Shown: positions 27,984 to 36,633 of the stretch, piece after piece
Numbering within the stretch: the first letter of the stretch is position 1
Layout: each line of letters opens with the position of its first letter
NCBI GenBank assembly: GCA_002101235.1
Contig: LWTL01000105.1
Coordinates: forward strand, 1 to 38,798
Direction of reading: 5' to 3'
From: Cycloclasticus sp. symbiont of Bathymodiolus heckerae
Lineage (GTDB): Bacteria > Pseudomonadota > Gammaproteobacteria > Methylococcales > Cycloclasticaceae
Length of the DNA: 38,798 nucleotides
Made by a program: the position numbers and the translations under genes
The notes under the pieces: model-generated
What the model was told of the DNA's origin: nothing
The model's database searches: none
What the model saw: the letters and a program-made list of their open reading frames with translations, nothing else

Positions 27984-28982
27984 ATGTCCTCGTGTAGGGA
28001 AGACGTTAAGGTGAGCGGAAGCACACACACGCGAAAGTCGATATTGGAAGTAGCGGTAGGTGTTATAAAAAACCAAAAGGGCGAAATTCTTATCAGCAAA
28101 CGTTCTGCTGATACGCACCAGGGTGGTTTATGGGAATTTCCTGGCGGTAAAGTTGAAGGTTCAGAAACTACTGGGGACGCTCTAAAGCGAGAGCTTCTTG
28201 AGGAGCTAGATCTTACTATTGAATCAGCCATTCCTTTGATTGAAATAGAGCATGAATACGAGGATCTATCTGTCCACCTTAATGTGCAGTTAGTGAAAGC
28301 TTATCAAGGTGAAGCGATGGGTATGGAGGGGCAGCCTATTAAATGGGTGAAAGCTAGTGATTTAAAACAGTATGCGTTTCCAGAAGCTAATGCACGTATT
28401 GTAGAGGTGTTGAATTTACCTCATAGCTACCCTATTGTCGATGAATCTATAGGGTGTACACGGAGTATGTTGCAGCACTTAGATCGGCTTATTGGCGATG
28501 GATATTTAATGATTCAGTTACGTGCTAAGTCACTTACTGAAAAACAATTTAAAGAGTTAGCAATAGAAGCAATAGTAAAGACTAAGAAAGAAGGTGTGCG
28601 CCTTTTCGTCAATACTACGTTAGAGATAGCGTTAGATATTAATGCAGATGCGGTGCATTTAAATTCAAAAGAACTGAGTAGCTTAAAGGGCTCATTTTTA
28701 GATAAAAAGTCTATGGTGTTTGCTGCATCATGCCATGGTAAAGAAGACTTAGAGCAAGCTAAAAAGCTTGGGGCACTGTTTGCAGTGCTGTCGCCTGTAT
28801 GTGAAACATGTAGTCACCCCGAAGCAACGCCTTTAGGGTGGGATGTATTTAAGGCGTTAGTTGAACCAATGGCGATTCCTGTTTATGCGCTGGGTGGCGT
28901 TGGGCCAGTTAATATGGATAAGGCGATATTGCAGGGAGCTTGTGGCGTATCAGGTATCAGCGCATTTCATGCGAAATGGTAA
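27984..28982 (+). CDS. mutT: MutT-type Nudix hydrolase fused to a ThiE-like domain
   Basis: 332-residue fusion. Residues about 20-150 are a Nudix hydrolase like MutT (removes 8-oxo-dGTP): GLWEFPGGKVEGSETTGDAL leads into the Nudix box, with the catalytic REL-x-EE present. Residues about 152-332 resemble thiamine phosphate synthase: QLRAK, FVNTT, INADAVHLNS and a final ALGGVGPVN. Several ThiE hallmarks are altered (ND became NT, and the T-x-TKP loop is replaced by CETCSHPEATPLGW), so TMP synthase activity is doubtful. The same fusion occurs next to argJ and secA in pseudomonads. An in-frame GTG at 28011 is an alternative start. It converges on yacG with a 24-bp gap. Confidence 0.9.
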   Translation: MSSCREDVKVSGSTHTRKSILEVAVGVIKNQKGEILISKRSADTHQGGLWEFPGGKVEGSETTGDALKRELLEELDLTIESAIPLIEIEHEYEDLSVHLNVQLVKAYQGEAMGMEGQPIKWVKASDLKQYAFPEANARIVEVLNLPHSYPIVDESIGCTRSMLQHLDRLIGDGYLMIQLRAKSLTEKQFKELAIEAIVKTKKEGVRLFVNTTLEIALDINADAVHLNSKELSSLKGSFLDKKSMVFAASCHGKEDLEQAKKLGALFAVLSPVCETCSHPEATPLGWDVFKALVEPMAIPVYALGGVGPVNMDKAILQGACGVSGISAFHAKW

Positions 28983-29006
28983 CTGTTTTTTAGAATAATC
29001 TGGGCT

Positions 29007-29186
29007 TTAGTGATGCGGCTCATCATCAGGAATAAAAACAGGTTCTCCAGCAATAGCATGGGCTCCAGATGCCCAGTCTCCTAAATCAATAAGTTTACAG
29101 CGCTCACTGCAAAATGGCTTGAATGGATAATCTTTGTTCCAAAGAACCTCTTTTTTACAGTTTGGGCAATTAACGGTTTGAGTCAT
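29007..29186 (-). CDS. yacG: DNA gyrase inhibitor YacG (zinc protein)
   Basis: 59-residue zinc-binding protein. The four ligands are visible as C7-P-N-C10 and C26-x3-C30 (FCSERCK), followed by the conserved [13 protein letters not shown] and an acidic tail. In E. coli YacG binds GyrB and inhibits gyrase. It is the last gene of a minus-strand run and starts 4 bp after the zapD stop. The zapD-yacG pairing is the usual one in Gammaproteobacteria. Confidence 0.95.
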   Translation of the reverse strand: MTQTVNCPNCKKEVLWNKDYPFKPFCSERCKLIDLGDWASGAHAIAGEPVFIPDDEPHH

Positions 29187-29190
29187 GACT

Positions 29191-29967
29191 TTATAGTTGA
29201 CAAATATTTAGTGTGAAGTGAACATCTTCATTTGTTTGAATAGCTCTTTCGGCTTCCATTGGTTGCATAAAACGTACGGTGAATCGGTGTTTCCCACCGC
29301 TTATTTCAGCGAAGTAATTAGAATCATGTTGCAGTGAAACGCGTAATAAATGCACGGGAAAATTAGTGTCTAGACTTTGCTGATAAAAACCTGCAGATGC
29401 TAATTGTTGGGTGGGGGAAGCGCTGAAGCGGATAAATTGCAATAACAAAGAGATGGCTTTGCGGATTGGGTTTAAGTTAGCCGTCCAAGCCTCAATTTGT
29501 GAGTGTCGAATATCCAAAGGCTTATTTAGCCAGAAATGATAAGCGGGAAGGTCAAAATCGCATGTGCCGCCCGGTATGCTGTTTCGCTGGGCGAGGCACT
29601 TTAATAAATCGACTTGCGTTAGAACTTGGTCAATTCTACCGCTAGAAGATAGTAACGTGTTATTAAGTTGATTAAGTTGATTAAGTTGAGCAATGCTTTG
29701 TTCTAGTTTTTCTCGGTCTACTTTTGGGTTTTTGGCGAAAATAACAAGACATTTAGTATGTCTCTCAATTTCTTTAGTTATTTCATTTCTTAGGGCTGTT
29801 CTACTTGAAATAGCAAGAATATCTAACAGGCAGCTTAATTCCGCTCTATTTTGCCATTCGCCATCGTGTTGTGAAAAGTGATGCATTTGCTCGAATAAAT
29901 CCTCCAACCTTAAAAAGGTACGGATGCGTTCACTAAGCGGCAATTCATATGTTATTTGTTCGGGCAC
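29191..29967 (-). CDS. zapD: Z-ring associated protein ZapD
   Basis: 258-residue cytoplasmic protein (YacF, DUF1342) that cross-links FtsZ filaments by binding the FtsZ C-terminal peptide. The N-terminus [21 protein letters not shown] is the family hallmark. A helical domain follows, then a beta-rich C-terminal part ([20 protein letters not shown]). The start is GTG at 29967, fixed by the conserved N-terminus; no good Shine-Dalgarno is seen. The gene holds three perfect tandem 9-bp repeats (29663-29689) encoding QLN three times. Length fits the family (about 250). Confidence 0.95.
   Translation of the reverse strand: MPEQITYELPLSERIRTFLRLEDLFEQMHHFSQHDGEWQNRAELSCLLDILAISSRTALRNEITKEIERHTKCLVIFAKNPKVDREKLEQSIAQLNQLNQLNNTLLSSSGRIDQVLTQVDLLKCLAQRNSIPGGTCDFDLPAYHFWLNKPLDIRHSQIEAWTANLNPIRKAISLLLQFIRFSASPTQQLASAGFYQQSLDTNFPVHLLRVSLQHDSNYFAEISGGKHRFTVRFMQPMEAERAIQTNEDVHFTLNICQL
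29663..29689. repeat. Three tandem copies of TTAAGTTGA inside zapD
   Basis: The 9-bp unit TTAAGTTGA occurs three times without interruption and encodes QLNQLNQLN in ZapD. A 9-bp unit keeps the frame if copies are gained or lost. Confidence 0.95.
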
Positions 29968-29991
29968 GATTTGGATGGACTCGTAAAATGT

Positions 29992-30612
29992 TTATTTTGC
30001 AGGATGACTGCTATTTTTTCCAGCACTCATTTTTAAATACAACTCGTGGAGTTGTTGTACAGTTTCGTCTAAAGCAATTAAGTTACCGTCGTTACTGAGA
30101 ATATCGTCAGCATGTGAAAGGCGGAATGAACGAGAACATTGGGCGTGCATAATGGATTGAATCATTGAATCATCTAGCTGATCACGTGCTTTGACCCTTG
30201 TTTTTTGAGTTTCTTCTGAGCAATCAATAACGAGGACACGGTCAACCTTATCTTGATACTGAGTTTCAAACAGTAGTGGAATACTAAAAATCCCATAAGG
30301 GGAGGTAAACTGTTCCAGTTGTTGAAACATGGTTTTGTAGATAATAGGGTGAAGGATATCCTCTAGTTTCTTTTTTTTATCGGGTTGGCTAAAAACAAGT
30401 TCTCGTAAGAAATCTTTATTTAAAGAGCCGTCACCTAAAAGAATGTTATTACCAAAAGCATCGACTAGGAGAGTTAAAGCTGGTTGCCTCGCTTTAACGA
30501 TGGTACGTGAAATTTCGTCGGCATCGATAATGGGGATGTTTCTTTTTTCAAATAACTGACTAACCGTTGTTTTTCCACAGCCAATGCCCCCGGTTAAGCC
30601 AATAATTAACAT
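29992..30612 (-). CDS. coaE: Dephospho-CoA kinase
   Basis: 206-residue P-loop kinase that phosphorylates dephospho-CoA, the last step of coenzyme A synthesis. It begins MLIIGLTGGIGCGKTTVSQLF (Walker A) and has IIDADEISRTIV, LEDILHPIIY and IPLLFETQYQDKVDRVLVIDC, all typical. The order pilD-coaE-zapD-yacG on one strand is common in Gammaproteobacteria. The gap to pilD is 5 bp. Confidence 0.97.
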   Translation of the reverse strand: MLIIGLTGGIGCGKTTVSQLFEKRNIPIIDADEISRTIVKARQPALTLLVDAFGNNILLGDGSLNKDFLRELVFSQPDKKKKLEDILHPIIYKTMFQQLEQFTSPYGIFSIPLLFETQYQDKVDRVLVIDCSEETQKTRVKARDQLDDSMIQSIMHAQCSRSFRLSHADDILSNDGNLIALDETVQQLHELYLKMSAGKNSSHPAK

Positions 30613-30617
30613 AGTTG

Positions 30618-31493
30618 TTACAAACCGACAAACTGTAGGTAGGCGGTGTTAATCTCGTGCCCCCATATAAGGGCGATAAATGCTGCAATAGATAAATACG
30701 GGCCAAATGGCATGGGGGTGCTTTTATCACGCCCTTTGACTGCGATAAGCGTTAGACCAATGGCTGCGCCTACAAAGGCAGATAGCATGATGACCAGAGG
30801 TAGCATCTGCCAGCCAAGAAAAGCGCCAATGGCCGCGAGTAGTTTGAAATCACCGTAACCCATGCCTTCTTTTCCGGTGACTATTTTAAATAACCAAAAT
30901 ACAGACCAAAGGCTTAAGTAGCCCGCTAACGCGCCAATAAGTGCCGACTCCGGCAATACAAAAGTATTAAAAAGGCTAATAAATAGAGCAAACCAAAGAA
31001 GGGGTAAAGTGATGTTATCGGGGAGCAGTTGTGTGTCAAAATCTATTAACGTTAAGCAAATTAACATCCATGTGAAAAGTAAGGCCGCGCATGTTTGCAA
31101 CGTCACGCCAAATTGAATAGCGACAAGAATAGAAAGTAATGCAGTGGTCAGTTCAACAATAGGGTAACGAGCCGAAATGATCGCCTTGCAACTCTTACAA
31201 CGGCCTTTTAAAACCAAGTAACTTAGAATAGGGATGTTTTCGCCGGCGCTAATGGGGTGGCTACAGGACGGGCAGCGAGAGCGGGGTTGTGACAAGTTGA
31301 AAATTTCAGTTGAATTAGCTTCTGTGTCCTCCTGTTCTAGAAAGCTTAAACACTCTTGTCGCCAGCCTTGTTGTAGCATTATAGGTAGCCGATAAACGAC
31401 CACATTTAAGAAACTGCCAACAAGAAGGCCTAGTATACCTACGGTAAGGTATAAAAATAAGGCACTTTGTTCAAGCGCTTGAATTATGCTCAT
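30618..31493 (-). CDS. pilD: Type IV prepilin peptidase / N-methyltransferase PilD
   Basis: 291-residue inner-membrane enzyme that cleaves prepilin leaders and methylates the new N-terminus. The cytoplasmic zinc-type domain has two C-x2-C pairs (CPSC and CKSC). The two aspartates of the aspartic protease site are in DFDTQLLPD and in the GYGDFK motif. Multiple membrane segments follow the family layout. It may also process type II secretion pseudopilins. It follows pilC by 30 bp. Confidence 0.97.
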   Translation of the reverse strand: MSIIQALEQSALFLYLTVGILGLLVGSFLNVVVYRLPIMLQQGWRQECLSFLEQEDTEANSTEIFNLSQPRSRCPSCSHPISAGENIPILSYLVLKGRCKSCKAIISARYPIVELTTALLSILVAIQFGVTLQTCAALLFTWMLICLTLIDFDTQLLPDNITLPLLWFALFISLFNTFVLPESALIGALAGYLSLWSVFWLFKIVTGKEGMGYGDFKLLAAIGAFLGWQMLPLVIMLSAFVGAAIGLTLIAVKGRDKSTPMPFGPYLSIAAFIALIWGHEINTAYLQFVGL

Positions 31494-31523
31494 GTGTAGA
31501 ACAGCCGGTTGTCGCTAGTTTCG

Positions 31524-32744
31524 TTAGAAAACAGACCCTAACATAAAGATAGGTAGGTACATGGCAATAATCAAGCCACCGACCAAAACACCTAATATGG
31601 CCATAATAAGCGGTTCAATTAAGCTGGCTAGTGAGTCAACGGCGTTATCGACCTCTTCTTCGTAGAAATCGGCAACTTTACCTAGCATCGTTTCAACTGA
31701 GCCAGCTTCTTCACCAATGGCGACCATTTGTACGACCATGTGCGGGAATAGTCCGACGTTCTTCATGGACTGTTGAAGTTGAATACCTGTTGCAACTTGT
31801 TCTCTCATTTGTAAAACGGCATTAGAGTAGACAATGTTACCGGTTGCACCAGCGACGGATTCTAAAGCCTCAACCAATGGAACACCTGCTGCAGACATAG
31901 TGGATAAAGTTCTGGCGTATCGTGCGATAGCGGCTTTATTCATAATGTCGCCAATAATTGGCATTTTAAGAACGGCTCTGTCTAGTAAATGGTTGAATTT
32001 GCGAGAACGTTTTTTGACTTGCATGACGACATATACAACGCCACCAATAATACCAAAAACAGCCCACCACCATTCTTGCATGAACCGTGATAATTCAACC
32101 ACCATTTGTGTAAAGGCGGGTAGGTCGGCGCCGAAGCCATGGAACAAACTTTCAAATTGCGGTACCACAAACACTAGCAAGATAGAAGTGACGATAAGTG
32201 CTACAACAAGTACGGAAATATGGTATGTCAGCGCTTTCTTGATTTTAGCTTTTAAACTTTCTGTTTTTTCTTTGTATTCAGCAATTTTAACGAGTAGTTC
32301 TTCTAAAATACCGGCGTGTTCACCGGCTTCTACCAAATTACAAAATAGCTCGTCAAATTGAAAAGGAAATTTACTCAGGCCTTCTGTTAGCGTAGAACCG
32401 CCTTCGATGTCAGCTTTAATGGCAGCTAACATATTTTGCATGGCTGGTTTTTCATGACCTTTTCCAATAATATCGAAAGCTTGAACTAATGGAATGCCCG
32501 CGGCCATCATGGTCGCAAGTTGACGACTGAATATAGCAATGTCCTTGGGAACGATAGGCTTCTGCCCCATGCTGCCAAATAAGGGTTGTGGTTTTTTCTT
32601 AACCTTAATAGGGCGAATCCCTTGGCGACGTAATTCAGCCTTAACAATGGCGTCGCTACGCGCGTTAATTTCGCCTTTATTACGGTTGCCCTTCGCGTCA
32701 GTTCCTTCCCACAAATATGTAACTTTAGATGAATTAGCAGCCAT
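31524..32744 (-). CDS. pilC: Type IV pilus inner-membrane platform protein PilC
   Basis: 406-residue polytopic protein (GspF family) that couples the PilB motor to the pilus base. Two repeated GspF domains are visible. Each starts with an R-x-L-x-T/S-M pattern (FSRQLATMMAAGIPL and YARTLSTMSAAGVPL) and contains an EEAG- or EAGEHAG-type segment. Three membrane segments are evident, the last at the C-terminus. Length matches the family (about 405). It starts 6 bp after the pilB stop. Confidence 0.96.
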   Translation of the reverse strand: MAANSSKVTYLWEGTDAKGNRNKGEINARSDAIVKAELRRQGIRPIKVKKKPQPLFGSMGQKPIVPKDIAIFSRQLATMMAAGIPLVQAFDIIGKGHEKPAMQNMLAAIKADIEGGSTLTEGLSKFPFQFDELFCNLVEAGEHAGILEELLVKIAEYKEKTESLKAKIKKALTYHISVLVVALIVTSILLVFVVPQFESLFHGFGADLPAFTQMVVELSRFMQEWWWAVFGIIGGVVYVVMQVKKRSRKFNHLLDRAVLKMPIIGDIMNKAAIARYARTLSTMSAAGVPLVEALESVAGATGNIVYSNAVLQMREQVATGIQLQQSMKNVGLFPHMVVQMVAIGEEAGSVETMLGKVADFYEEEVDNAVDSLASLIEPLIMAILGVLVGGLIIAMYLPIFMLGSVF

Positions 32745-32750
32745 AATATT

Positions 32751-34463
32751 TTAATCTTTAGTGATTCGGTTAATTTCTTCAATACTGGTAATGCCAGTTT
32801 TTATTTTTTCAAGACCAGATTCTCGAAGCGTTAAAACGCCCTCTTTCGCGGACTGAACGTCAAGGTCTTTAGTTGATCCGCCTTGGATAATAAGGTCTTC
32901 CATTGCCTCAGAAACAGGCATTACTTGGAAAATGCCAATACGGCCTTTATAGCCGTTAACGCAATAATCACACCCTACGGCCTTGTATGTTGTGAGCCCT
33001 TCCGCATCTTCGAGTTTAAATCCTTCTTTTAAGAGTAAATCAGTCGGTAATGTTTCTTCTTTTTTACACTTATCGCATAATTTTCTAGCTAAACATTGCG
33101 CCATAATGAGCAATACAGATGCAGCGATATTGTAAGGTGGAATACCCATTTGGCTCAAACGGTTTAGTGTTTGCGGGGCATCATTTGTATGTAAAGTTGA
33201 AAGTACCAAGTGGCCTGTTTGAGCTGCTTTAACTGAAATTTCAGCGGTTTCAAGGTCGCGAATCTCACCCACCATGATGATGTCAGGATCTTGTCGCAAG
33301 AAGGCACGAAGGGCCTCGGCAAAGGATAGTCCTGTTTTGGGGTTCACGTTAACTTGGTTAATACCAGCAACAGTGATTTCAACGGGGTCTTCAGCAGTCG
33401 AGATATTAATGTCCGGCTCATTCAACATATTTAAGGCGGTATATAAACTCACTGTTTTACCACTGCCGGTTGGACCTGTAACCAGAATCATACCGTAAGG
33501 TTTTTTAATCGCTTTTAGGAAAGCCTCTTTTTGAGTTGGGTCGAAGCCAAGCTGCTCAATGCCTACTTGTGCACTGGTAGGATCAAGAATACGCAGTACA
33601 ATTTTTTCGCCATATAAGGTGGGGCAAGTGTTCACACGAAAATCGATGGATCTTTTTTTCGAAAGAGCCATTTTAATACGACCATCTTGCGGAATACGGC
33701 GTTCAGAAATATTCATACGCGACATGACTTTAATGCGTGATGTCAGTTTATTGGCGATATTCATAGGAGGCGAAGCTACTTCCTTTAAAATACCGTCTTG
33801 ACGAGTACGTATTCTGAATTTTTTCTCGTAAGGTTCAAAATGGATGTCAGATGCACCTTTTTTAATAGCGTCCAGTAAAATTTTATTAACAAAACGAACA
33901 ACAGGCGCGTCATCAATTTCACTGTCTAAGTCGTCTTCAATAGGGGCGGCATCAGGGTCATCGAAGTTAATATTATCCAGGTCATCATCCAATAAATCAT
34001 CCATGGATGTATCGTCATCATCCATGGCGATATCAATAATGCGGGCTAACTTGTCTTCTTCAACAAGAATAGCCTCGGTGCTCATTCTTGTCTGGAACTT
34101 TATTTCATCGAGAGCCTGAAGGTTTGTCGGGTCAGACACGGCAACAAATAGCTTGTTGCCACGTTTAAACATAGGTAACGCATGATGTTTACGGACCAGC
34201 TTTTCTTCAACGATACCCTTAGGAATGACTTCTTTGTTGAGCGCATTAATATCAAATAGCGGAACGCCAAACTCTTCAGAAGCAGAAAGGGCAATAGTTT
34301 GGCTGTCTAGGATTTTCTGTTCAACGAGGAAACCCACAAATGATTTTTTCTTTTTACGCGCCTCTCCAAAATGCTTGCGAGCTGCTTCTTCAGTAATTAA
34401 ACCATCTAGCACAAGCCGTCTAGCCAAGCCGTCTAAATGAATTCTTTCGCTAGTAACTGCCAT
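32751..34463 (-). CDS. pilB: Type IV pilus assembly ATPase PilB
   Basis: 570-residue cytoplasmic hexameric ATPase that drives pilus extension. An N-terminal MshEN-type domain (about 1-140) is followed by an acidic linker (about 150-185). The ATPase core has Walker A GPTGSGKT (K336), the Asp box, Walker [11 protein letters not shown] and the His box [14 protein letters not shown] four-cysteine zinc motif is formed by CDKC and CDYC. AAGGA lies 5 bases before the ATG. In relatives MshEN domains can bind cyclic-di-GMP; the signature here is too divergent to claim that. Confidence 0.97.
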   Translation of the reverse strand: MAVTSERIHLDGLARRLVLDGLITEEAARKHFGEARKKKKSFVGFLVEQKILDSQTIALSASEEFGVPLFDINALNKEVIPKGIVEEKLVRKHHALPMFKRGNKLFVAVSDPTNLQALDEIKFQTRMSTEAILVEEDKLARIIDIAMDDDDTSMDDLLDDDLDNINFDDPDAAPIEDDLDSEIDDAPVVRFVNKILLDAIKKGASDIHFEPYEKKFRIRTRQDGILKEVASPPMNIANKLTSRIKVMSRMNISERRIPQDGRIKMALSKKRSIDFRVNTCPTLYGEKIVLRILDPTSAQVGIEQLGFDPTQKEAFLKAIKKPYGMILVTGPTGSGKTVSLYTALNMLNEPDINISTAEDPVEITVAGINQVNVNPKTGLSFAEALRAFLRQDPDIIMVGEIRDLETAEISVKAAQTGHLVLSTLHTNDAPQTLNRLSQMGIPPYNIAASVLLIMAQCLARKLCDKCKKEETLPTDLLLKEGFKLEDAEGLTTYKAVGCDYCVNGYKGRIGIFQVMPVSEAMEDLIIQGGSTKDLDVQSAKEGVLTLRESGLEKIKTGITSIEEINRITKD

Positions 34464-34849
34464 GTATTCCTTTTAAATAAATCCTTGTTGAAGAAGCTGC
34501 GCGTATCTATCTGCCATAGTCTAGTATAAACCATGGTTTTGTCTAGGGTTAGTGTGTGATTGGAAGAGTAAGGCCACAAAAAAACCGATACCTGCTTTTA
34601 AAAATTTACACGGATTTAAAAAGTGCTCTAAAAATATGGCGGCAACAGTCATCATCGTGTCACCAAAAATGCTATCCCATTCGCTAAAGGATTGATTGGC
34701 TGTGATTAGCAGACTGCATCGTTTATAACAGTGAACTATAAATTAATGTGGCAACGCAAGACTTGCCCCCAGGCCTAGTTGCGGTTACTGACGAAAGAGT
34801 GGACGGTTGTGGCGTGTAAGTATCATCATTAATGAAAAGACTGCATGGA
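34464..34849. other. Intergenic region upstream of pilB, no intact gene
   Basis: 386 bases without an intact gene. The middle holds the istB relic. The part next to pilB has a good Shine-Dalgarno (AAGGA) and a TATACT that could be a -10 for pilB, but no convincing -35. There is no pilin gene: no prepilin leader or hydrophobic pilin helix can be read on either strand. Confidence 0.6.
34638..34775 (-). pseudogene. istB: Relic of an IS21-family istB ATPase gene
   Basis: Between pilB and the glycosyltransferase gene, the minus strand from 34739 to 34638 reads 34 codons that include SLLITANQSFSEWDSIFGD and MTVAA. This is a hallmark stretch near the C-terminus of IstB-type helper ATPases. A stop lies just upstream in this frame. 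In another frame, at about 34773, comes GGKSCVATL, reminiscent of the Walker A of IstB. After MTVAA the expected IDRLVHH is lost. This is a small, frameshifted, internally deleted fragment and cannot make a product. Confidence 0.75.
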
Positions 34850-34861
34850 TTAGTCTGTTTC
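34834..34861 (-). terminator. Weak hairpin at the end of the glycosyltransferase-methyltransferase gene
   Basis: On the minus strand GAAAC-AGACT pairs with AGTCT-TTTC around a 9-base loop, with one bulge. It overlaps the stop codon of the gene at 34850. The following T tract is short, so termination would be weak. Confidence 0.3.
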
Positions 34862-36616
34862 GTTTTTGTAAATAAAAATAAAGGTCGGGTGGATAAAAGT
34901 TGTTCTGTTCAGTACTTTGATTGGTATCTTATTTAATATTTTTTCGAGCCACTGGGGTGTTTTCATAAGGTAGTTTGATGGATTTTTAATGATTTCTCCG
35001 CTATAACTTTTAAGCTGTGATTTTTTAAGTAGGCTCTTAATGTCGGTTAGATTTAACAGCTTGATATTTTCTTCGTATAAATTTAATTTTTTTAGGGTAG
35101 CCATAAATAATTTATGGGGCAGGTAGTGGAGAAAGTAGATTCTGTAGTGTACTTCAAAAGGCCAAAGTTTATTAGGAGTGGCAAAGTAGAGTAACCCATC
35201 TTTTTTTAACACTCGTTTAATCTCACTAATGTGAAGTTGTTGGTCCTGGACATGCTCAATTACGTGGTTTGAAATAACGACATCAAAGCTGTTGTTTTTA
35301 AAGGGTAGGGCTTCTGTGCATAAGGAAAAGCTGAAGTCTTTGTTTGCTTGCCGGGTATCTACAATATCCACACTGGTGACATTGTTTTTTTTACCAATGA
35401 ATGAAGAAATTTCGCCATTACCTGTACCAATATCTAAAACGGATAGGTTTTTTGTTTCAGTTCCTCTTGTCTCGTTTAGGACTTTTAATATTTTCTTTGC
35501 TTTGCTTTCTCGATCTGTAGTTGGGGAAAAACCGGCACGGTGTGATTTTTTTTGCTTAAAGGTCATTAATTTATCAATATATTGTTGTGCAATTATGCCC
35601 CAATCAAAAGTTGCTATGCAATGAGCTTGTACGCTAGAGGAGGAGCTATTTTTATTACTTTTTAAAAATGCTTCTTTCTCTAAAATGATGCGTAGTAACT
35701 GATCTGCATTGGATGGTTCAACTAGCCAACCGTTCTTACCTTCTTGTATAGCATCTTTAATCCCCTCAAGGTTTGATGAGATCGAGGGTAAGCCGCAAAT
35801 GCCAGCTTCTAACTGAGTTATACCGAAACCTTCCACGTCGTTCTCTACGGGGATATTAGGTTGAATAAATAAATCAGTATGTGTGAATAGACTTTGCTTT
35901 GTTTGCTCATCAACTAGCCCCAATAGTATGACTTTTTTCTCAAGTGATAATCGCTTTATTGCTTGCAGAATTTTTTCATGCTGAGGCCCAGAACCTGCTA
36001 TTAAATAGAGTATGTTACTGGGAAGTTTGTGAGCAACATTTTCAATAAACCATAAAACACCTTTGCGCTTTACCAAGCGGCCCAGTGAAAGAAGAATGAA
36101 TTTATTCTCTGGCTCAAGGGCTAGTTTTTTTTGTAGGTCCTTTTTTGATAAAGGGCTGATGAGAGATTTCTCGACACCATTAGGAATAACGCTGATTTTT
36201 TCTTCGGGAATGCCTGCTTTGATGGCGATAGCTTTAGTGGATTGACTGACAGCAATAAAAAGATCAATTTTGTTAAAAAAGAAATTGACCCATAGTTTCT
36301 GATATAGGGAGTTCCCCCAAGTGATGTCAAGCCCATGTAATATGCAGGCGACGGGCTTGTTGCTGAATAGTTTAATAAACCATCCAATAATTGCGGCGAC
36401 TCCATCCCCTAGTAATATCTGGTCTGCCTGCTTGGCTTTTATAGAGCCAAGGATAATGGCCCAAGGAATGAATAATGGAAGAGCCTTCTTGCCGTAGCGG
36501 TTTACAACTTGATCACAATTAATTTGTTTTGATAGGTGCCGAGCTAAGGCTTCATTTTGGTTTTCGATACCGCCTATTACGGGTGGAAAAGCTCTGGAAA
36601 TAAAGAGTAATTTCAT
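34850..36616 (-). CDS. GT4 glycosyltransferase fused to a SAM methyltransferase
   Basis: 588-residue two-domain protein. Residues about 1-355 form a GT-B, GT4-type glycosyltransferase: N-terminal PPVIGGIENQNEALARHL, then SVIPNGVE, LSLGRLVKRKGV and the retaining-enzyme motif EGFGITQLEAG (E-x7-E). Residues about 380-588 form a class I methyltransferase: LDIGTGNGE (SAM motif I), then FDVVISNHVIEHV and LKKDGLLYFATPN. The likely role is in surface polysaccharide or glycolipid synthesis; substrates are unknown. The start is ATG at 36616, which precedes the conserved KLLFISRAFPP. A TTG four codons upstream is possible. It lies 17 bp after the GT2 gene. Confidence 0.85.
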   Translation of the reverse strand: MKLLFISRAFPPVIGGIENQNEALARHLSKQINCDQVVNRYGKKALPLFIPWAIILGSIKAKQADQILLGDGVAAIIGWFIKLFSNKPVACILHGLDITWGNSLYQKLWVNFFFNKIDLFIAVSQSTKAIAIKAGIPEEKISVIPNGVEKSLISPLSKKDLQKKLALEPENKFILLSLGRLVKRKGVLWFIENVAHKLPSNILYLIAGSGPQHEKILQAIKRLSLEKKVILLGLVDEQTKQSLFTHTDLFIQPNIPVENDVEGFGITQLEAGICGLPSISSNLEGIKDAIQEGKNGWLVEPSNADQLLRIILEKEAFLKSNKNSSSSSVQAHCIATFDWGIIAQQYIDKLMTFKQKKSHRAGFSPTTDRESKAKKILKVLNETRGTETKNLSVLDIGTGNGEISSFIGKKNNVTSVDIVDTRQANKDFSFSLCTEALPFKNNSFDVVISNHVIEHVQDQQLHISEIKRVLKKDGLLYFATPNKLWPFEVHYRIYFLHYLPHKLFMATLKKLNLYEENIKLLNLTDIKSLLKKSQLKSYSGEIIKNPSNYLMKTPQWLEKILNKIPIKVLNRTTFIHPTFIFIYKNETD

Positions 36617-36633
36617 TGAATCAACCAATGATA

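Noticed and set aside
31834-32361. 175-codon open frame on the plus strand opposite pilC
   Set aside because: It is an antisense shadow of a clear pilC gene with low-complexity composition and no family match.
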